Shown here: positions 10,248 through 19,785 of the stretch, piece by piece
How the letters are laid out: each line of letters starts with the position of its first letter
How positions within the stretch are numbered: the stretch's first letter is position 1
Source: a bacterium
GTDB taxonomy: Bacteria; Hinthialibacterota; Hinthialibacteria; H5-UNCL2
Length of the DNA: 64,000 nt
Assembly: GCA_015075175.1 (NCBI GenBank)
Contig: JABTUV010000006.1
Location: 186,001 to 250,000 of the forward strand
Reading direction: 5' to 3'
Program-made: the position numbers and the translations under genes
The notes under the pieces: model-generated
The model's input: the letters and a program-made list of their open reading frames with translations, nothing else
Told to the model about the DNA's origin: nothing
Databases searched by the model: none

Positions 10248-11478
10248 GCGCCTGGCCGGTTGCGCCCTGGGATGGGCGCTTGCGCTCGTGGCGGCTCCGG
10301 CCTCCGCCCAGGTCGCCGACGCCCTGCGCCAACTGGAGTCCCGCGCCGCCGCCATCCTGGAAACGCACCGCGACGCCGTGGTCGCCATCCAGGTGCGACC
10401 GGCTACTTTCGAGGTCCTCGCCGCAAGCCCTTCTCTTTCCGCGGCCACGCCCGTCCTGGGCGGCGGCACCGAAGACCAGGCGTTGATCACCATGCTGGCA
10501 CGGGACGCGGACGGCTCGCTGCGCGTGCATTCCGACGGCTCGCGTTTTCCCGAGCCGGCCTCGGGCGAGACTTTCGCCTCGTACCTGGCCCGCGTCACCG
10601 AGCAGAGCGAGCGCATCTGGCGTCGCAGCGTGCGGCGAGGTTCCGGCTTTGTCCTCGACGCCTCCGGCCACGTGGCCACCTCCGCGCATCTTCTGCGCGC
10701 CAAGCGGCCGGAGGATACCATCATGATGCGCATGGGAGACCGCTGGGCACGCGCGCGCGTGGTGGGTCAGGATGCCTTTACGGGGATTGCGGTCCTCCTG
10801 GCGGCGACCGCAACCTCCCATGTGCCCGCGACCACGCCCGCCGAACCGCAGCCGGGCCAGTTCGTGATCAGTCTGCAAACCTCGCTGGACGGCGGGCCGC
10901 GCGTGCAATGGGGCGCGGTGACCGCGGTGGAGCGCCGTCTGCCGGACCTGGAGCGCGTCGGCTATGTGCCCTTCCTTGAGACCTCGCTGCCCCTCCTGCC
11001 CGGCGGCATCGGCTCGCCCGCCTTCGACATTGACGGGCGCCTCGTCGGCATGATCCTGGACGGACGGCGCATGGAGGGCGGGACGCTGAGCTACATCCTC
11101 CCGGCGTGGGTCTTGCGGCAGGTCGCCGCCGACCTGGTGGAACGCGGCGCGCCGGTCCACGGCTCGCAGGGCGTGGACGTGCTGGCGCCGGGCCGGCGCG
11201 AGGATCGCGAACGCCGCAAGGCCCTGGCCGTCCCCGACAGCCTGAAGGGCGTGCTCATTCGTCAGGTCTGGCCCGCCGGTCCTGCCGAGGCCGCCGGCCT
11301 GGCGCCCGACGACCTGATCCTCGCCTGGAACGGCGTTCCTCTGGTCGACTGGCGGCAACTGGTGTGGTTGATTCGCATCCATCGCCCCGGCGAGAAGGTT
11401 GAGATTTCCTTCTGGCGCGCAGGCGAGTCCCGCACGGCCAGCGTGACCATGGGCCAGCCTCCTCCCCGCAATCCCTGA
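10129..11478 (+). CDS. Secreted HtrA-like protein with PDZ domain, probably catalytically inactive
   Basis: A signal peptide (KRLAGCALGW through APASA) precedes a trypsin-like fold and a C-terminal PDZ domain (about the last 100 residues, LIRQVWPAGPAEAAGLAPDD). The histidine is kept (VATSAHLL). The segment that normally reads TDxA with the catalytic Asp is TGIAVL, and the GNSGG serine loop is GGIGSPAF, so Asp and Ser appear lost. It may be a scaffold or sensor instead of a protease. The start is unclear: ATG 10129 is the nearest in-frame start but overlaps the anti-sigma gene by 119 nt and puts about 40 odd residues before the signal peptide; a start near 10235-10252 or an indel is likelier. 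Confidence 0.72.
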   Translation: MTSGRRWRLWPHRWTRSWRGWRRTRSGPRTAPNHAAFPSKRLAGCALGWALALVAAPASAQVADALRQLESRAAAILETHRDAVVAIQVRPATFEVLAASPSLSAATPVLGGGTEDQALITMLARDADGSLRVHSDGSRFPEPASGETFASYLARVTEQSERIWRRSVRRGSGFVLDASGHVATSAHLLRAKRPEDTIMMRMGDRWARARVVGQDAFTGIAVLLAATATSHVPATTPAEPQPGQFVISLQTSLDGGPRVQWGAVTAVERRLPDLERVGYVPFLETSLPLLPGGIGSPAFDIDGRLVGMILDGRRMEGGTLSYILPAWVLRQVAADLVERGAPVHGSQGVDVLAPGRREDRERRKALAVPDSLKGVLIRQVWPAGPAEAAGLAPDDLILAWNGVPLVDWRQLVWLIRIHRPGEKVEISFWRAGESRTASVTMGQPPPRNP

Positions 11479-11508
11479 CGAGTACGATTACCAATCGTTA
11501 TCGTAATC

Positions 11509-12739
11509 TTAGAGGGTGAGCGCGGTCTTCAGCGTTTCCACGACCTCTTCCACATCCGCCTGAGACAGGAGCGTATGAAAGGGCAGCGCCACGGTGCGGG
11601 CCGCGACGCGCTCGCATACCGGAAACATGCCGGGCTGGTAGCCGTAGCGCTCGCGGTAAAAGGGTTGCAGGTGGATAGGGGGAAAGTAGTTGCTGCAGCC
11701 GATGCCGTGGGCGCGGAGATGCTCGAGCACGCGCGAGCGGCGTCCGGGTTGGGCATCGATCGGTTGCACCACGTAGACGAACCAGCCTGGGCGCCGGCCC
11801 GCCGCGGGTTCGGGAGGAAGCAGGACGCCATCCTCGTCGGCGAGAGCCTCGGCGTACCAGCGGGCGACCCGCCGGCGCTTCTCCAGTAACTCGGGCAGGC
11901 GCGAGAGTTGCACGAGGCCCAGCGCGGCGGAGAAGTCGGGCAGACGGTAGTTGAAGCCGAAGCGCTCGTGGGCCAGCCAGGGGTCCCCTCACCCTGCCCT
12001 CTCCCCGAGGGAGAGGCCTCACACCGCCCTCTCCCCGGGAGAGGGTGACGATCCCTCTCCCTTGGGGAGAGGGGGGGGTGAGGGGGGCGGTTCGGCGGCC
12101 CTGATTGCGCAACGAGCGGCACAGCTCCGCCACGCGCGCATCGCTCGTTACCACCATGCCTCCCTCGCCCGTGGTCATCTGCTTGTTGGGATAGAAGGCG
12201 AAGACGGCCGCCTCGCCCCAGGCGCCGACTTGCTTCCCCCCGATCTCCGCCCCCAGCGCCTCGCAGGCGTCGTCGATCAGGATCAATCCATGCTTCTTCG
12301 CCAGGCGCTCGAAACCCGGCAAGTCGGAGGGAACGCCGAAAACATCTACGGGCAAAAGGCCGCGAACGGAGTCATCCAGCATTTCTTCCGCGCCTTCCGG
12401 GGTGATATTGAGCGTCGCCTCGTCGATGTCCACGAAGACGGGTTCGCCGCCGGCCATAATGACGGCATTGGCGGTCGCGATAAAACTGAAGGGCGAGGTG
12501 ATGACGCCCTCGCCTTCCTCCAGGCCGGCGGCCAGCAGCGCCACGTGCAAGCCGGCGGTTCCGTTGCTCACGGCGACGGCGTGGGGAACGCCGACATAGC
12601 GGGCGAAGGCGGCCTCAAACCGCGGGCCGGTCGGACCCAACGACAGGTCGGGCGTGGCGAGCACGTCCCAGACCGCTTGGCGCTCGGCGTCGGTCAGGTC
12701 GGGGCGCGAGAGATGAATGCGAATGTCGGGGACAGTCAC
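11509..12739 (-). CDS. DegT/DnrJ/EryC1/StrS sugar aminotransferase, interrupted by a repeat insertion
   Basis: PLP enzyme of the family that makes amino sugars for surface glycans. The N-terminal part (VPDIRIHLSRPDLTDAERQA) and the PLP-lysine region (FYPNKQMTTGEGGMVVTSD) are intact. After LRNQGR the sequence runs into a G/C-run repeat (11984-12090) and the frame changes; the family match resumes with WLAHERFGFNYRLPDFSAAL and goes to the end. Removing the repeat gives a normal-length enzyme of about 375 residues. The likely start is GTG 12739, which lies inside a family-2 repeat (12728-12803). Either a natural insertion has inactivated or modified the gene, or a homopolymer error in the repeat breaks an in-frame insertion. 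Confidence 0.82.
11984..12090. repeat. Dispersed repeat (CCTCTCCCC / GGGGAGAGG type) inside the DegT gene
   Basis: Three back-to-back palindromic blocks of the type CCCTCTCCCC and GGGGAGAGGG, including an eight-G run. It sits between two conserved segments of the aminotransferase. This repeat type encodes RGEGRVRG-like peptides when read through. Confidence 0.8.
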
Positions 12740-12803
12740 CGATTTTGACTCCCCAGCCTGCGATAGGTTTGCACTGTCGGCTTCAAAATTCGTGCCTGTC
12801 CCC
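12728..12803. repeat. REPIN-like inverted pair, family 2
   Basis: Arms GGGGACAGTCACCGATTTT and AAAATTCGTGCCTGTCCCC are separated by 37 nt. The minus-strand GTG inside the left arm (12737-12739) is the best start codon for the DegT aminotransferase. Confidence 0.75.
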
Positions 12804-12894
12804 GCCTTCCGTGTGCCCCACCGACCTCGAAGCGTGAGGGACAGATGCCCTAACGCAAGCCGGCGAGACGCCGGCGCTACCGCCCGGCGGTACG

Positions 12895-13984
12895 TTAATC
12901 CGCCAGACGCGCCAGCACGTCCAAGCCGCGCCGCAGCGTGTCGAAGCCGGCCGCAAACGAGATGCGAAAGTGCGTCTTCCGTTCTGAAAACACGCTGCCG
13001 GGCACGATCAACAGCTTGTTCTCGATGGCGCGGGCGACCAGTCGGTCGCCGTCGCCGTCGGGCGCCTGGGGGAAGATGTAGAACGCCCCGCCCGGCCGCT
13101 GCACCGAATAATGCCGCGACAGCCCCTCGTAAACCAGGTCGCGACGCTTGCGATAGTCCGCCCGCTCGCTCGCAATGTCGGTGTCGAGCGCGACCATCGC
13201 CGCTTCCTGCGCGACGCTGGGCGCGCACACGAACGAGTACTGCTGAATCTGCTCCATGGCCGCGATCACGTCGGCCGGCCCCGCGCACCACCCCAGCCGC
13301 CAGCCCGTCATGGCCGACGACTTGGACAGCCCCGACAGGATCAGCGCGTCCGGGCAGTAATCCAACATGCACGCGGGCGGCCCGTCGTAGACGAACGCCT
13401 CGTATATTTCATCCGAAATCACGACCAGATCGTGCCTGGCCGCGACTTCGGCGACCATCTGCATCTCCGCCCGGCTGTACACCACGCCGGTGGGATTGTT
13501 GGGACTGTTGACGATGATGGCGCGGGTTTGGGGCGTGACCTTCGCCTCGACGGCCTCGCGCCGGAGATGGAAGTCGGGATAGGTGTCGATGAACACCGGC
13601 ACGGCCCGGATATAATTGGCGAGGTGCTTGTACATGACGAAATAGGGATCGGGGATGAGGACTTCATCGCCCTCGTCCAGGAGCGTTAGGAAAGCGAGAA
13701 GCAGGCCGCCGGAGACGCCGGAGGTGATGATCACGTCCTCAACGCGCCCGCCGTCCGAGGGCCCTTGATTTTTGTCGCGCAGGGCGGATTGCCCGACGTG
13801 AGCGTGTAGCGGTTGCGCCCGGCCGGATGGCGGCGATGGCGGCTTCTTTCACCGGCTCGGGCACGTCGAAGTCCGGCTGCCCGATGGACAGGTTGATGGG
13901 GTCCTGCATCTTGGCGCCCAGGGAGAAGACCTTGCGGATGCCGGACGAGTCGATGAGTCGGGTACGCGCGGCCAGTCGGGTCAT
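12895..13984 (-). CDS. Class I/II PLP aminotransferase (aspartate/alanine type), frameshifted
   Basis: About 360 residues. The N-terminal half starts at ATG 13984 (TRLIDSSGIRKVFSLGAKMQ, DPINLSIGQPDFDVPEPVK). After IAAIRPG the frame changes twice (about 13830 and 13750); the expected RNRYTLTSGNPPLRDKI-like segment is visible in another frame. From VIITSGVSGGLLLAF to the end it is continuous. The PLP lysine is in SGLSKSSAMTGWRLGW, and NSPNNPTGVVYS and DEIYEAF are typical. Likely catalyses amino-group transfer from glutamate or aspartate; exact substrate unknown. The two compensating indels are probably sequence errors. Confidence 0.85.
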
Positions 13985-14010
13985 GTTTCCGTCTCCCCGA
14001 TTGTATGTCA

Positions 14011-14147
14011 TCATTTCGACCGCAGGAGAAATCTTTACCGCCGCGGAAGGCCGGGCGCAAGTGAGAAGATTTCTCCCTGCGGTCAAAAATGACAGCCACG
14101 GTCGAAATGACAGCCGCGGTCGAAATGACAGCTGCGGTCGAAATGAG
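14011..14147. repeat. TCATTTCGACCG palindromic repeat with mini-tandem (family 3)
   Basis: A left arm TCATTTCGACCGCAGGAGA and a right arm AGATTTCTCCCTGCGGTC flank a spacer, followed by three near-identical 18-nt units of the type ACAGCCGCGGTCGAAATG. It lies between the starts of the divergent aminotransferase and SRAP genes and so replaces most of their promoter region. Confidence 0.85.
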
Positions 14148-14195
14148 AGGGCGTTGTGCTGAGTAGCGGAAAACGACGGATGAGAAGGGGGCGAC

Positions 14196-14873
14196 ATGTG
14201 CGGGCGGTTCGGACAGGCGGGATCACGGGACGCGGTGATGGCAAGGTTCATCGTGGAGGAGATGCCCGACCTGCTGCCGCCGCGATACAACATCGCGCCC
14301 AGCCAGGAGGCGGCGGTGGTATTGGAGCGGAACGGCCGGCGGGCGCTGTCATTTTTTCGGTGGGGGTTGGTTCCGTCGTGGGCCAAGGATGCGAAAATCG
14401 GTTACAAGTTGATCAACGCGCGGGCGGAGTCGGTCGCCGACACGCCCGCTTTTCGCAATGCCTTCGCCCGGCGCCGTTGTCTCGTGGTGGCGGACGGCTT
14501 TTACGAGTGGAAACCTTCGCCCTCGGGCCGGGGCAAGCAGCCCTATCGCTTCATTGTGCGGGACGGGGAGCTCTTCGCCATGGCCGGACTGTGGGAGGCC
14601 TGGAAACCGCCGGAAGGCGACCTCCTGCATAGCTTTACCATCATCACCACGCGCGCCAACGAGTGCGTGGCACCCTGTCACGAGCGCATGCCGGTGATTC
14701 TTGATCCCGAGGAGGAAGCCCGGTGGGTGGACGCGGAATATCACGATCGAGAGGCGCTGTCGCGGCTCCTGGCGCCCTACCCCGCCGACGCCATGCGCGG
14801 ATACCCGGTGAGTACGCTGGTCAACTCGCCCGCCAACGACGTGCCGGAGTGCATCGTGGAAGTAGAGGTGTAG
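14196..14873 (+). CDS. SRAP/HMCES (YedK) abasic-site protein
   Basis: 225 residues, starting MCGRF, so that after Met removal the catalytic Cys2 is N-terminal. Other family residues are present: NIAPSQ, the asparagine of INARAE, the glutamate of GFYEW and the histidine of CHERMP. SRAP proteins form a thiazolidine crosslink with abasic sites in single-stranded DNA and protect them during replication. ATG 14196 follows an AAGGGGG ribosome-binding site. It stands alone, divergent from the aminotransferase. Confidence 0.95.
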   Translation: MCGRFGQAGSRDAVMARFIVEEMPDLLPPRYNIAPSQEAAVVLERNGRRALSFFRWGLVPSWAKDAKIGYKLINARAESVADTPAFRNAFARRRCLVVADGFYEWKPSPSGRGKQPYRFIVRDGELFAMAGLWEAWKPPEGDLLHSFTIITTRANECVAPCHERMPVILDPEEEARWVDAEYHDREALSRLLAPYPADAMRGYPVSTLVNSPANDVPECIVEVEV

Positions 14874-15240
14874 GGAGCAGGAAGGGACAATCGCCCACGA
14901 GGCTTCACTTCACCCGTAGAGGATAAGACACCGAGGCCACTCCGATGGCGGGCCGGTCGCGTCCATACCGTCCTCTCGATACGCGGCCCGAAGGGACCTC
15001 TCGCATCAAAGCGAAGAGCTCCTCGGGCCGCTACTCGAGGACTCGGTTCTTTTCTTTTTCCGGAATTACCCTCCAATACCTCCTTCCAGAAAAGAACGCG
15101 AGAATGTAAGCCGTGTCCTCGAGTAGGCCCCGCCGAGGCACTTTCATGAGAGGGAAGAAATAACTTCGGGACCGTATCGAGAGGCGCGGCGGCCTAATAC
15201 CGGTTGATCCGCGTTCACGCCACCGCTTGTTTCCTCCTCA
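14874..15240. other. Gene-free stretch with inverted repeats
   Basis: No gene is visible. It holds a remnant of the family-2 arm (GGGACAATCGCC near 14883), a GCGGCCCGAAGG...CTCGGGCCGC pair (about 14990-15035; similar to 63118-63170), and an inverted repeat with arms TACTCGAGGAC (about 15033) and GTCCTCGAGTA (about 15115) that also pairs TTCTTTTC with GAAAAGAA. It separates converging genes and may act in termination, though no U-tract is seen. Confidence 0.6.
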
Positions 15241-16029
15241 TTAGCTGATTGCGAAGGCGGGGAGCGGGGCGAAGAGGCAGAGGGCGTTGTGGCGCGTGGT
15301 CGCGGCCAGGGAGGCGGGGGCGACGCGGCGCAGGCGCGCGACGGCCTCCAGCGTGCGCGCAAGATAGGCCGGCTGGTTGCGCGCGCCCCGGTGCGGGACG
15401 GGCGCCAGATAAGGCGCGTCGGTTTCAATCAATAGGCGCTCCGCCGGGCAATCCCGCGCCGCTGCGTGCACGGCCCCCGCCTTGGGAAAAGAAGCGATGC
15501 CCGAAATCGACACGTACAAGCCGCGCGCCGTCGCCCGGCGCAGAAGCTCCGCTCCGCCCGTGAAGCAATGCAGGACTCCCCGCGACAGGCCCTCGCGCGC
15601 AATCAACTCCCACAGGTCCTCGTCGGCGTCGCGGCTGTGGATGACCAGCGGCAGGCACAACTCCTCCGCCAGGCGGATGTGCGCGGCAAAGAGCGCCTTT
15701 TGGCGTTGGTGGTCCGGTCCGTGATGATACTCCAGCCCCGCTTCTCCCAGCGCGACCACCCGGGGATGCTGCGCCAGCGCGGCGATCTCGCCCAGCGCCT
15801 CCGGGCCGTACTCCTGCGCCGAGTGGGGCGCGATGCCCACGGCGGCGTAAAGGCTCGGGTAAGCGGCCGCCAATTCCACCGCCCGGCGCGAGGAGAGGGG
15901 ATCGTAGCCGACTACCAGCATCTCGGTTACGCCCGCTTCCCGCGCCCGGGCGAGGACTGCGTCCAGGTCATGGGCGAAGGCCGGATCATTGAGATGGCAG
16001 TGGGAATCGAAGAGCGGCTCAGTCGGCAT
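15241..16029 (-). CDS. tatD: TatD-family metal-dependent hydrolase (DNase)
   Basis: 262 residues with the full metal set: DSHCHL at the start, GEAGLEYHH (the family usually has GExGLD), HSRDA, HCFTG and ETDAPYLAP. TatD proteins are Mg/Mn-dependent nucleases of the amidohydrolase superfamily, linked to DNA repair or RNA quality control. The start ATG 16029 lies within the last 11 nt of mnmA, so the two are co-translated. Confidence 0.92.
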   Translation of the reverse strand: MPTEPLFDSHCHLNDPAFAHDLDAVLARAREAGVTEMLVVGYDPLSSRRAVELAAAYPSLYAAVGIAPHSAQEYGPEALGEIAALAQHPRVVALGEAGLEYHHGPDHQRQKALFAAHIRLAEELCLPLVIHSRDADEDLWELIAREGLSRGVLHCFTGGAELLRRATARGLYVSISGIASFPKAGAVHAAARDCPAERLLIETDAPYLAPVPHRGARNQPAYLARTLEAVARLRRVAPASLAATTRHNALCLFAPLPAFAIS

Positions 16030-17089
16030 GGGCGATGACGGCGCCTCCGCACAGTTCCTCGCCCACGTACCAGACGGCGTACTGGCCGGGCGCGACGGCG
16101 GCGACGGGGGCGTCGAAGTGCACGCGCACGCGGTCCGCGTCGAAGTGGATGCGCGCGGGCACGAGGGGCGCGCGGGAGCGAATCTTGACCTCGACCCGCG
16201 CGCCCGAGGGTAGCGGGGACAAGACGTTGACGCGGTCGGCCACGAGGGCGCGCGCCAGGATGCCGGCGCGGTCGGCGACGGCGACCGTGTTGGTCTCGGC
16301 GTCGATGGCGGCCACGTAGAGCGGCCGGCCCGCGGCCACGCCCAACCCGCGCCGCTGGCCCACGGTGAAGTGCCAGTAGCCCGGATGTCCGCCCAGGACG
16401 CGCCCTTCCGTGTCCACGATGGCGCCGGATCGCTCGGGCAAGTGTTCGGAAAGAAACTTGCGGTAGTCGTCGGGCACGAAGCAGATTTCCTGGCTGTCGG
16501 GCTTGTCCGCCACGGGCAGGCCCAGTCGGCGCGCCTCGGCCCGCGTCTCCTCCTTGACCATGTCGCCGAGTGGGAACAGAATGCGCGCAAGGGCCTCGCG
16601 TCGCACGCCGGCAAGAAAATAGGACTGATCCTTGTCCCGATCCCTGCCCCGCAGCAGGTGCGGTCGGCCGGTCTCGTCCGTGTGGATGCGGGCGTAATGG
16701 CCGGTTGCGACCGCGTCGCAGCCTATCGCCCGCGCGCGCGCGAGCATGTAATCGAACTTGAGCGCGTGGTTGCAAGCCATGCAGGGGCTGGGCGTGCGGC
16801 CGTTGCGATACTCCGACACAAAATAGTCCACGACCGCGCGCGTGAACTCCTCCTCGCAATTCAGCACGTAGTGGGGGATGCCCAGGCGGGCGGCGGCGCG
16901 GCGGGCGTCGTGCGTCTCGTCCAGCCCGCAGCAGGTCTTGGCCCCCGCCGACTCTGCAGGCGGGCGCAGGCGCATGGTGATCCCAACCACCTCGTAGCCC
17001 GCGGCCACGAGCCGCCCCGCGGCGACCGCGCTGTCTACCCCTCCACTCATCAAGGCTGCCACCCGCACCGGCGGACTCTCTCCCTTCAA
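16019..17089 (-). CDS. mnmA: tRNA-specific 2-thiouridylase MnmA
   Basis: 356 residues. The PP-loop SGGVDS is at residues 15-20, the catalytic cysteines are in SPCMACNH and DSQEICF, and the VGQRRGLGV segment is typical. MnmA adds sulfur to U34 of Lys, Glu and Gln tRNAs, using sulfur relayed from a cysteine desulfurase such as the one at 49281-50424. Its end overlaps tatD by 11 nt. Confidence 0.97.
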   Translation of the reverse strand: MKGESPPVRVAALMSGGVDSAVAAGRLVAAGYEVVGITMRLRPPAESAGAKTCCGLDETHDARRAAARLGIPHYVLNCEEEFTRAVVDYFVSEYRNGRTPSPCMACNHALKFDYMLARARAIGCDAVATGHYARIHTDETGRPHLLRGRDRDKDQSYFLAGVRREALARILFPLGDMVKEETRAEARRLGLPVADKPDSQEICFVPDDYRKFLSEHLPERSGAIVDTEGRVLGGHPGYWHFTVGQRRGLGVAAGRPLYVAAIDAETNTVAVADRAGILARALVADRVNVLSPLPSGARVEVKIRSRAPLVPARIHFDADRVRVHFDAPVAAVAPGQYAVWYVGEELCGGAVIAHAD

Positions 17090-17228
17090 AAGGCTTGCGT
17101 CAGGTTAACGCAAATTCCGTTCAAGTCAAATCCACGCGCTGGGGGGCCGAGACGCAGAAGTTCACGGCTACACATGCGGCTGCAAGCTGGTCTTCCGCTT
17201 GGGGGTTCAAGACCGGCCAAACGTCGCA

Positions 17229-17404
17229 GTCATTCCGACCGAAGCCGACTGTCATTTCGACCGAGGGAGAAATCTTCATTCCGACCGAAGCCGACTGTCA
17301 TTCCGACCGAGGCCGACTGTCATTTCGACCGAAGGGAGAAATCTTCTTCCTTATACTCGACCCACTGCGACCGGCGGAAAGATTTCTCCCTTCGGTCGAA
17401 ATGA
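17229..17404. repeat. TCATTTCGACCG palindromic repeat with mini-tandem (family 3)
   Basis: Several 23-nt units of the form TCATTCCGACCGAAGCCGAC alternate with two complete left arms (TCATTTCGACCGAAGGGAGA). A full right arm (AGATTTCTCCCTTCGGTCG) closes it at about 17404. It is the longest copy in the window. Confidence 0.85.
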
Positions 17405-17926
17405 CAGCTCTGTACACAAAGCGCAAAAATTGAATCTGCACTCCGCTGAGTGCCAAGAGCGGCTGAATCTTGATCGCAGCACGCAAAAACGTACACGCCC
17501 GAGAACATTTGCCGAGCGGGCTGCGTCTTTACCAGTAGAGACTGTGTTTCCTGTTCTTTGATATTCGGGGTGGGCGACGCACAAGGTTTGGCGGAAGCAT
17601 GGCGGGTCAATCGCCTCTGGGTCGCACGGGCACGGTAGTTTTTGGCGGCCTTCTGCTTATGTCGTCCACCCCGAACCTATTTTTCCACGCCAATAAGATC
17701 AAATATCATCAATACGTCATTATTCTCAATGCGCTTGCTGCGGTTGTAGCTAGCGTTGACTTGTGTCAGGTAAAGCGTGCCTGCCGTGATGGAGATTGGC
17801 GCATTTTCGGATGAATAATCACCAGAATCCCGCGTCTAATTGATTAAGCAGGTTGACAAAAAAGGCGTCCTGTGCCACAAACGGTCAACTTGCGGATTTG
17901 CCAACACAAAAGGAGTTCATCGGATC
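17405..17926. other. Gene-free, less GC-rich leader of the cytochrome gene
   Basis: About 520 nt with clearly lower GC than its surroundings, especially 17640-17860. I see no convincing gene: a 71-codon frame at 17599-17814 has no good ribosome-binding site or recognisable content. The stretch probably contains the regulatory region of the cytochrome gene. Confidence 0.5.
17853..17881 (+). promoter_or_regulatory. Possible sigma-70 type promoter of the cytochrome gene
   Basis: A perfect TTGACA (17853-17858) is followed after 17 nt by CACAAA, a poor -10 match. Translation starts at 17927 with an AAAGGAG ribosome-binding site at 17909-17915. Confidence 0.3.
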
Positions 17927-18448
17927 ATGCTCAAGTACTCGTACCTCGCCCTGGCTCTCGTTCTCGCCGCCGCCGTGTGCGTCAATCTGGCGTTCTCGGA
18001 GGCGTCGGGCAAGTACATCGGCAACAAGCAGTGCCTGATGTGCCGTAAGACGGTCGTCAAGCAGCAGTACCTCTTCGACCACTGGGCGACGACCAAGCAC
18101 GCCAAGGCGACGGAGAATCTGCCGGCGGACAAGAAGGCGGACCCGGAGTGCTTGCAGTGCCACAGCACGGGCTTCGGCAAGCCGGGCGGGATGACGGTGG
18201 AGATGGCTAAGACGGCGACGCCGTTGATGGCCAACGTGCAGTGCGAAGGCTGCCACGGCCCGGGCGAAGCGCACAAGACCGCGCCCAAGGAGAAGAAGGC
18301 CGAGACCATGAACAAGCCGACCAAGGAGACCTGCATCGTCTGCCATACGGAGACGCATCCGGGTGGTGACGTGCCCGGCTGGAAGAAGTTCAACTACGAG
18401 GAAGACTCCAAGACGGTAGCGCATCCCAAGGCGCCGGACGCCAAGTAG
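17927..18448 (+). CDS. Periplasmic multihaem cytochrome c (cytochrome c554-like)
   Basis: 173 residues with a signal peptide (about 1-23, ending near AFS). It has four CxxC sites: CLMCRK, CLQCH, CEGCH and CIVCH. Three are canonical CxxCH haem sites; in the first the histidine is Arg (codon CGT, one transition from CAT/His, or two changes). The segment HWATTKHAKA supplies likely distal ligands, as in c554-type proteins. It probably carries electrons in the periplasm. AAAGGAG is 11 nt before the start and a strong terminator follows, so it is monocistronic. Confidence 0.88.
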   Translation: MLKYSYLALALVLAAAVCVNLAFSEASGKYIGNKQCLMCRKTVVKQQYLFDHWATTKHAKATENLPADKKADPECLQCHSTGFGKPGGMTVEMAKTATPLMANVQCEGCHGPGEAHKTAPKEKKAETMNKPTKETCIVCHTETHPGGDVPGWKKFNYEEDSKTVAHPKAPDAK

Positions 18449-18481
18449 AGATCGACAACTGGGACGGAAGTCCGTTATAAG

Positions 18482-18515
18482 GGCAGGCGTGGTCGAGGCT
18501 ACGCCTGCCTTTTTT
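18482..18515 (+). terminator. Rho-independent terminator of the cytochrome gene
   Basis: Stem GGCAGGCGT / ACGCCTGCC with a 10-nt loop, followed by six T. It lies 34 nt after the cytochrome stop. Confidence 0.9.
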
Positions 18516-18523
18516 GTGCAGAG

Positions 18524-18560
18524 ATGGGACCTGTAGGACACATGGGACCTGTGGGTCCGG
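18524..18560. repeat. ATGGGACCTGTAGGACAC repeat (family 6)
   Basis: Near-tandem units of the type ATGGGACCTGT. Other copies are at 26381-26420, 39591-39628 and 60548-60575. Confidence 0.7.
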
Positions 18561-18593
18561 CAAGACGCGCCGGCAGGATGCCGACGATATGCG

Positions 18594-19785
18594 ATGAACA
18601 TTCTCTTTATCTCGCCGGTAGTGCCGACGGAGTGGCGGGGCCGGCGGCCGTTCAACTTTCTCCAGCATCTGGGCGCGCGGGCCATCGCGTGCGCCTGTTG
18701 TATCAACCCTATGGCAAGGGGAGGCGGAGGCGCCGCTGCGGACGCTGGGCGTGTCGGCGGAGCTGGCGCCCTTCTCGCGTGCGGCGGCGCTGGCGCGCGT
18801 CGCCCTGGCCCTGCCAACCCCAACGGCATTGCGCATCGCCTACTGTCAAAGCCCGGCCATGGCTGCGGCCATCGCCCGCGAACTGGCGAGCGGGCGCTAC
18901 GACCTGATCCACTGCGACCGCTTTCGTCTCTGCGGCGTCTTGCCCGCCGGGCCGCGACCGCCGGTCGTCTGGGACCTGCCGGACGCGCTCGATCTGTACT
19001 ATCAGCGGGCGCTGCGATTCGCGCAGAGTCCGCTGGGGCGGCTCGTTCCCCGGCTGGAGGGGCCGCGGATCGCGCGCCGGCAGGCGGCGCTCATGCCCCG
19101 CATGGCGGCCACGCTGGTCTGCTCGCCGGTGGACGCCGCCCACCTGGCCCGCCAAGCCCCTGGCGCGCACCTGGAAGTCGTCGAGAACACCGTCGATACC
19201 GACGAGTTTCACCCTCCTGGGCAGGAACGGCGCGGCGACCATCTCGTGTTTGCGGGGACGCTCTCGTATCTGCCCAACGTGGACGGACTCGGCTACTTCA
19301 TGCGCGACATCTGGCCGCGGCTCCGGGCGGGCCGCCCCCATTTGCGGCTGCGGCTGGTGGGAACGCGGCCGGGCAAAGTAGCGCGGGCCTTCGCGCGCCA
19401 ACCCGGCGTGGAACTGGTCGGCCACGTCCCCAACATGGCCGCGGAGATGGCGGAGGGGATTCTCGTCTGCCCCATCCGCGTCGCCAGCGGGACGCGCATC
19501 AAGCTCTTGGAGGCGATGGCGGCGGAGATGCCCATCGTCAGTACCAGCCTGGGCATCGAGGGCCTGTCGGTTCAGAACGAGCGGGAACTGTTGGTCGCGG
19601 ACGATGCGGCCCGGTTCGTTGCGGCGGTCGAGCGGCTCCTGTCTGACCCTGCCTTGCGCGCGCGCCTGGCCGAGGCCGGGCGCCGGTATGTCGAGCGACA
19701 CCACAGCCTGGCGGCGGTGGGAAGAAAGCTGGAGGCGGTCTATGAGCGGGCGTGCGCGTCGATCACGTTGAGCAGCGCGAAGTAG
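18594..19785 (+). CDS. Glycosyltransferase (GT-B, family 4-like), frameshifted near the start
   Basis: About 395 residues. It opens with NILFISPVVPTEWRGRRPF; an indel near 18690-18720 breaks the frame, which continues as GHRVRLLYQPYGKGEAEAPL and then as the main frame from about 18751. The C-terminal half has the donor-site features of GT4/GT1 enzymes (LVFAGTLSYLPNVDGL, then RIKLLEAMAAEMPIVSTS and GIEGL). It probably transfers an activated sugar to a surface glycan. The 3' end overlaps the convergent DNA methyltransferase by 46 nt. Confidence 0.82.

Noticed and set aside
17599..17814. Small gene before the cytochrome
   Set aside because: 71 codons, no good ribosome-binding site, no recognisable content, and the stretch looks like a regulatory region.
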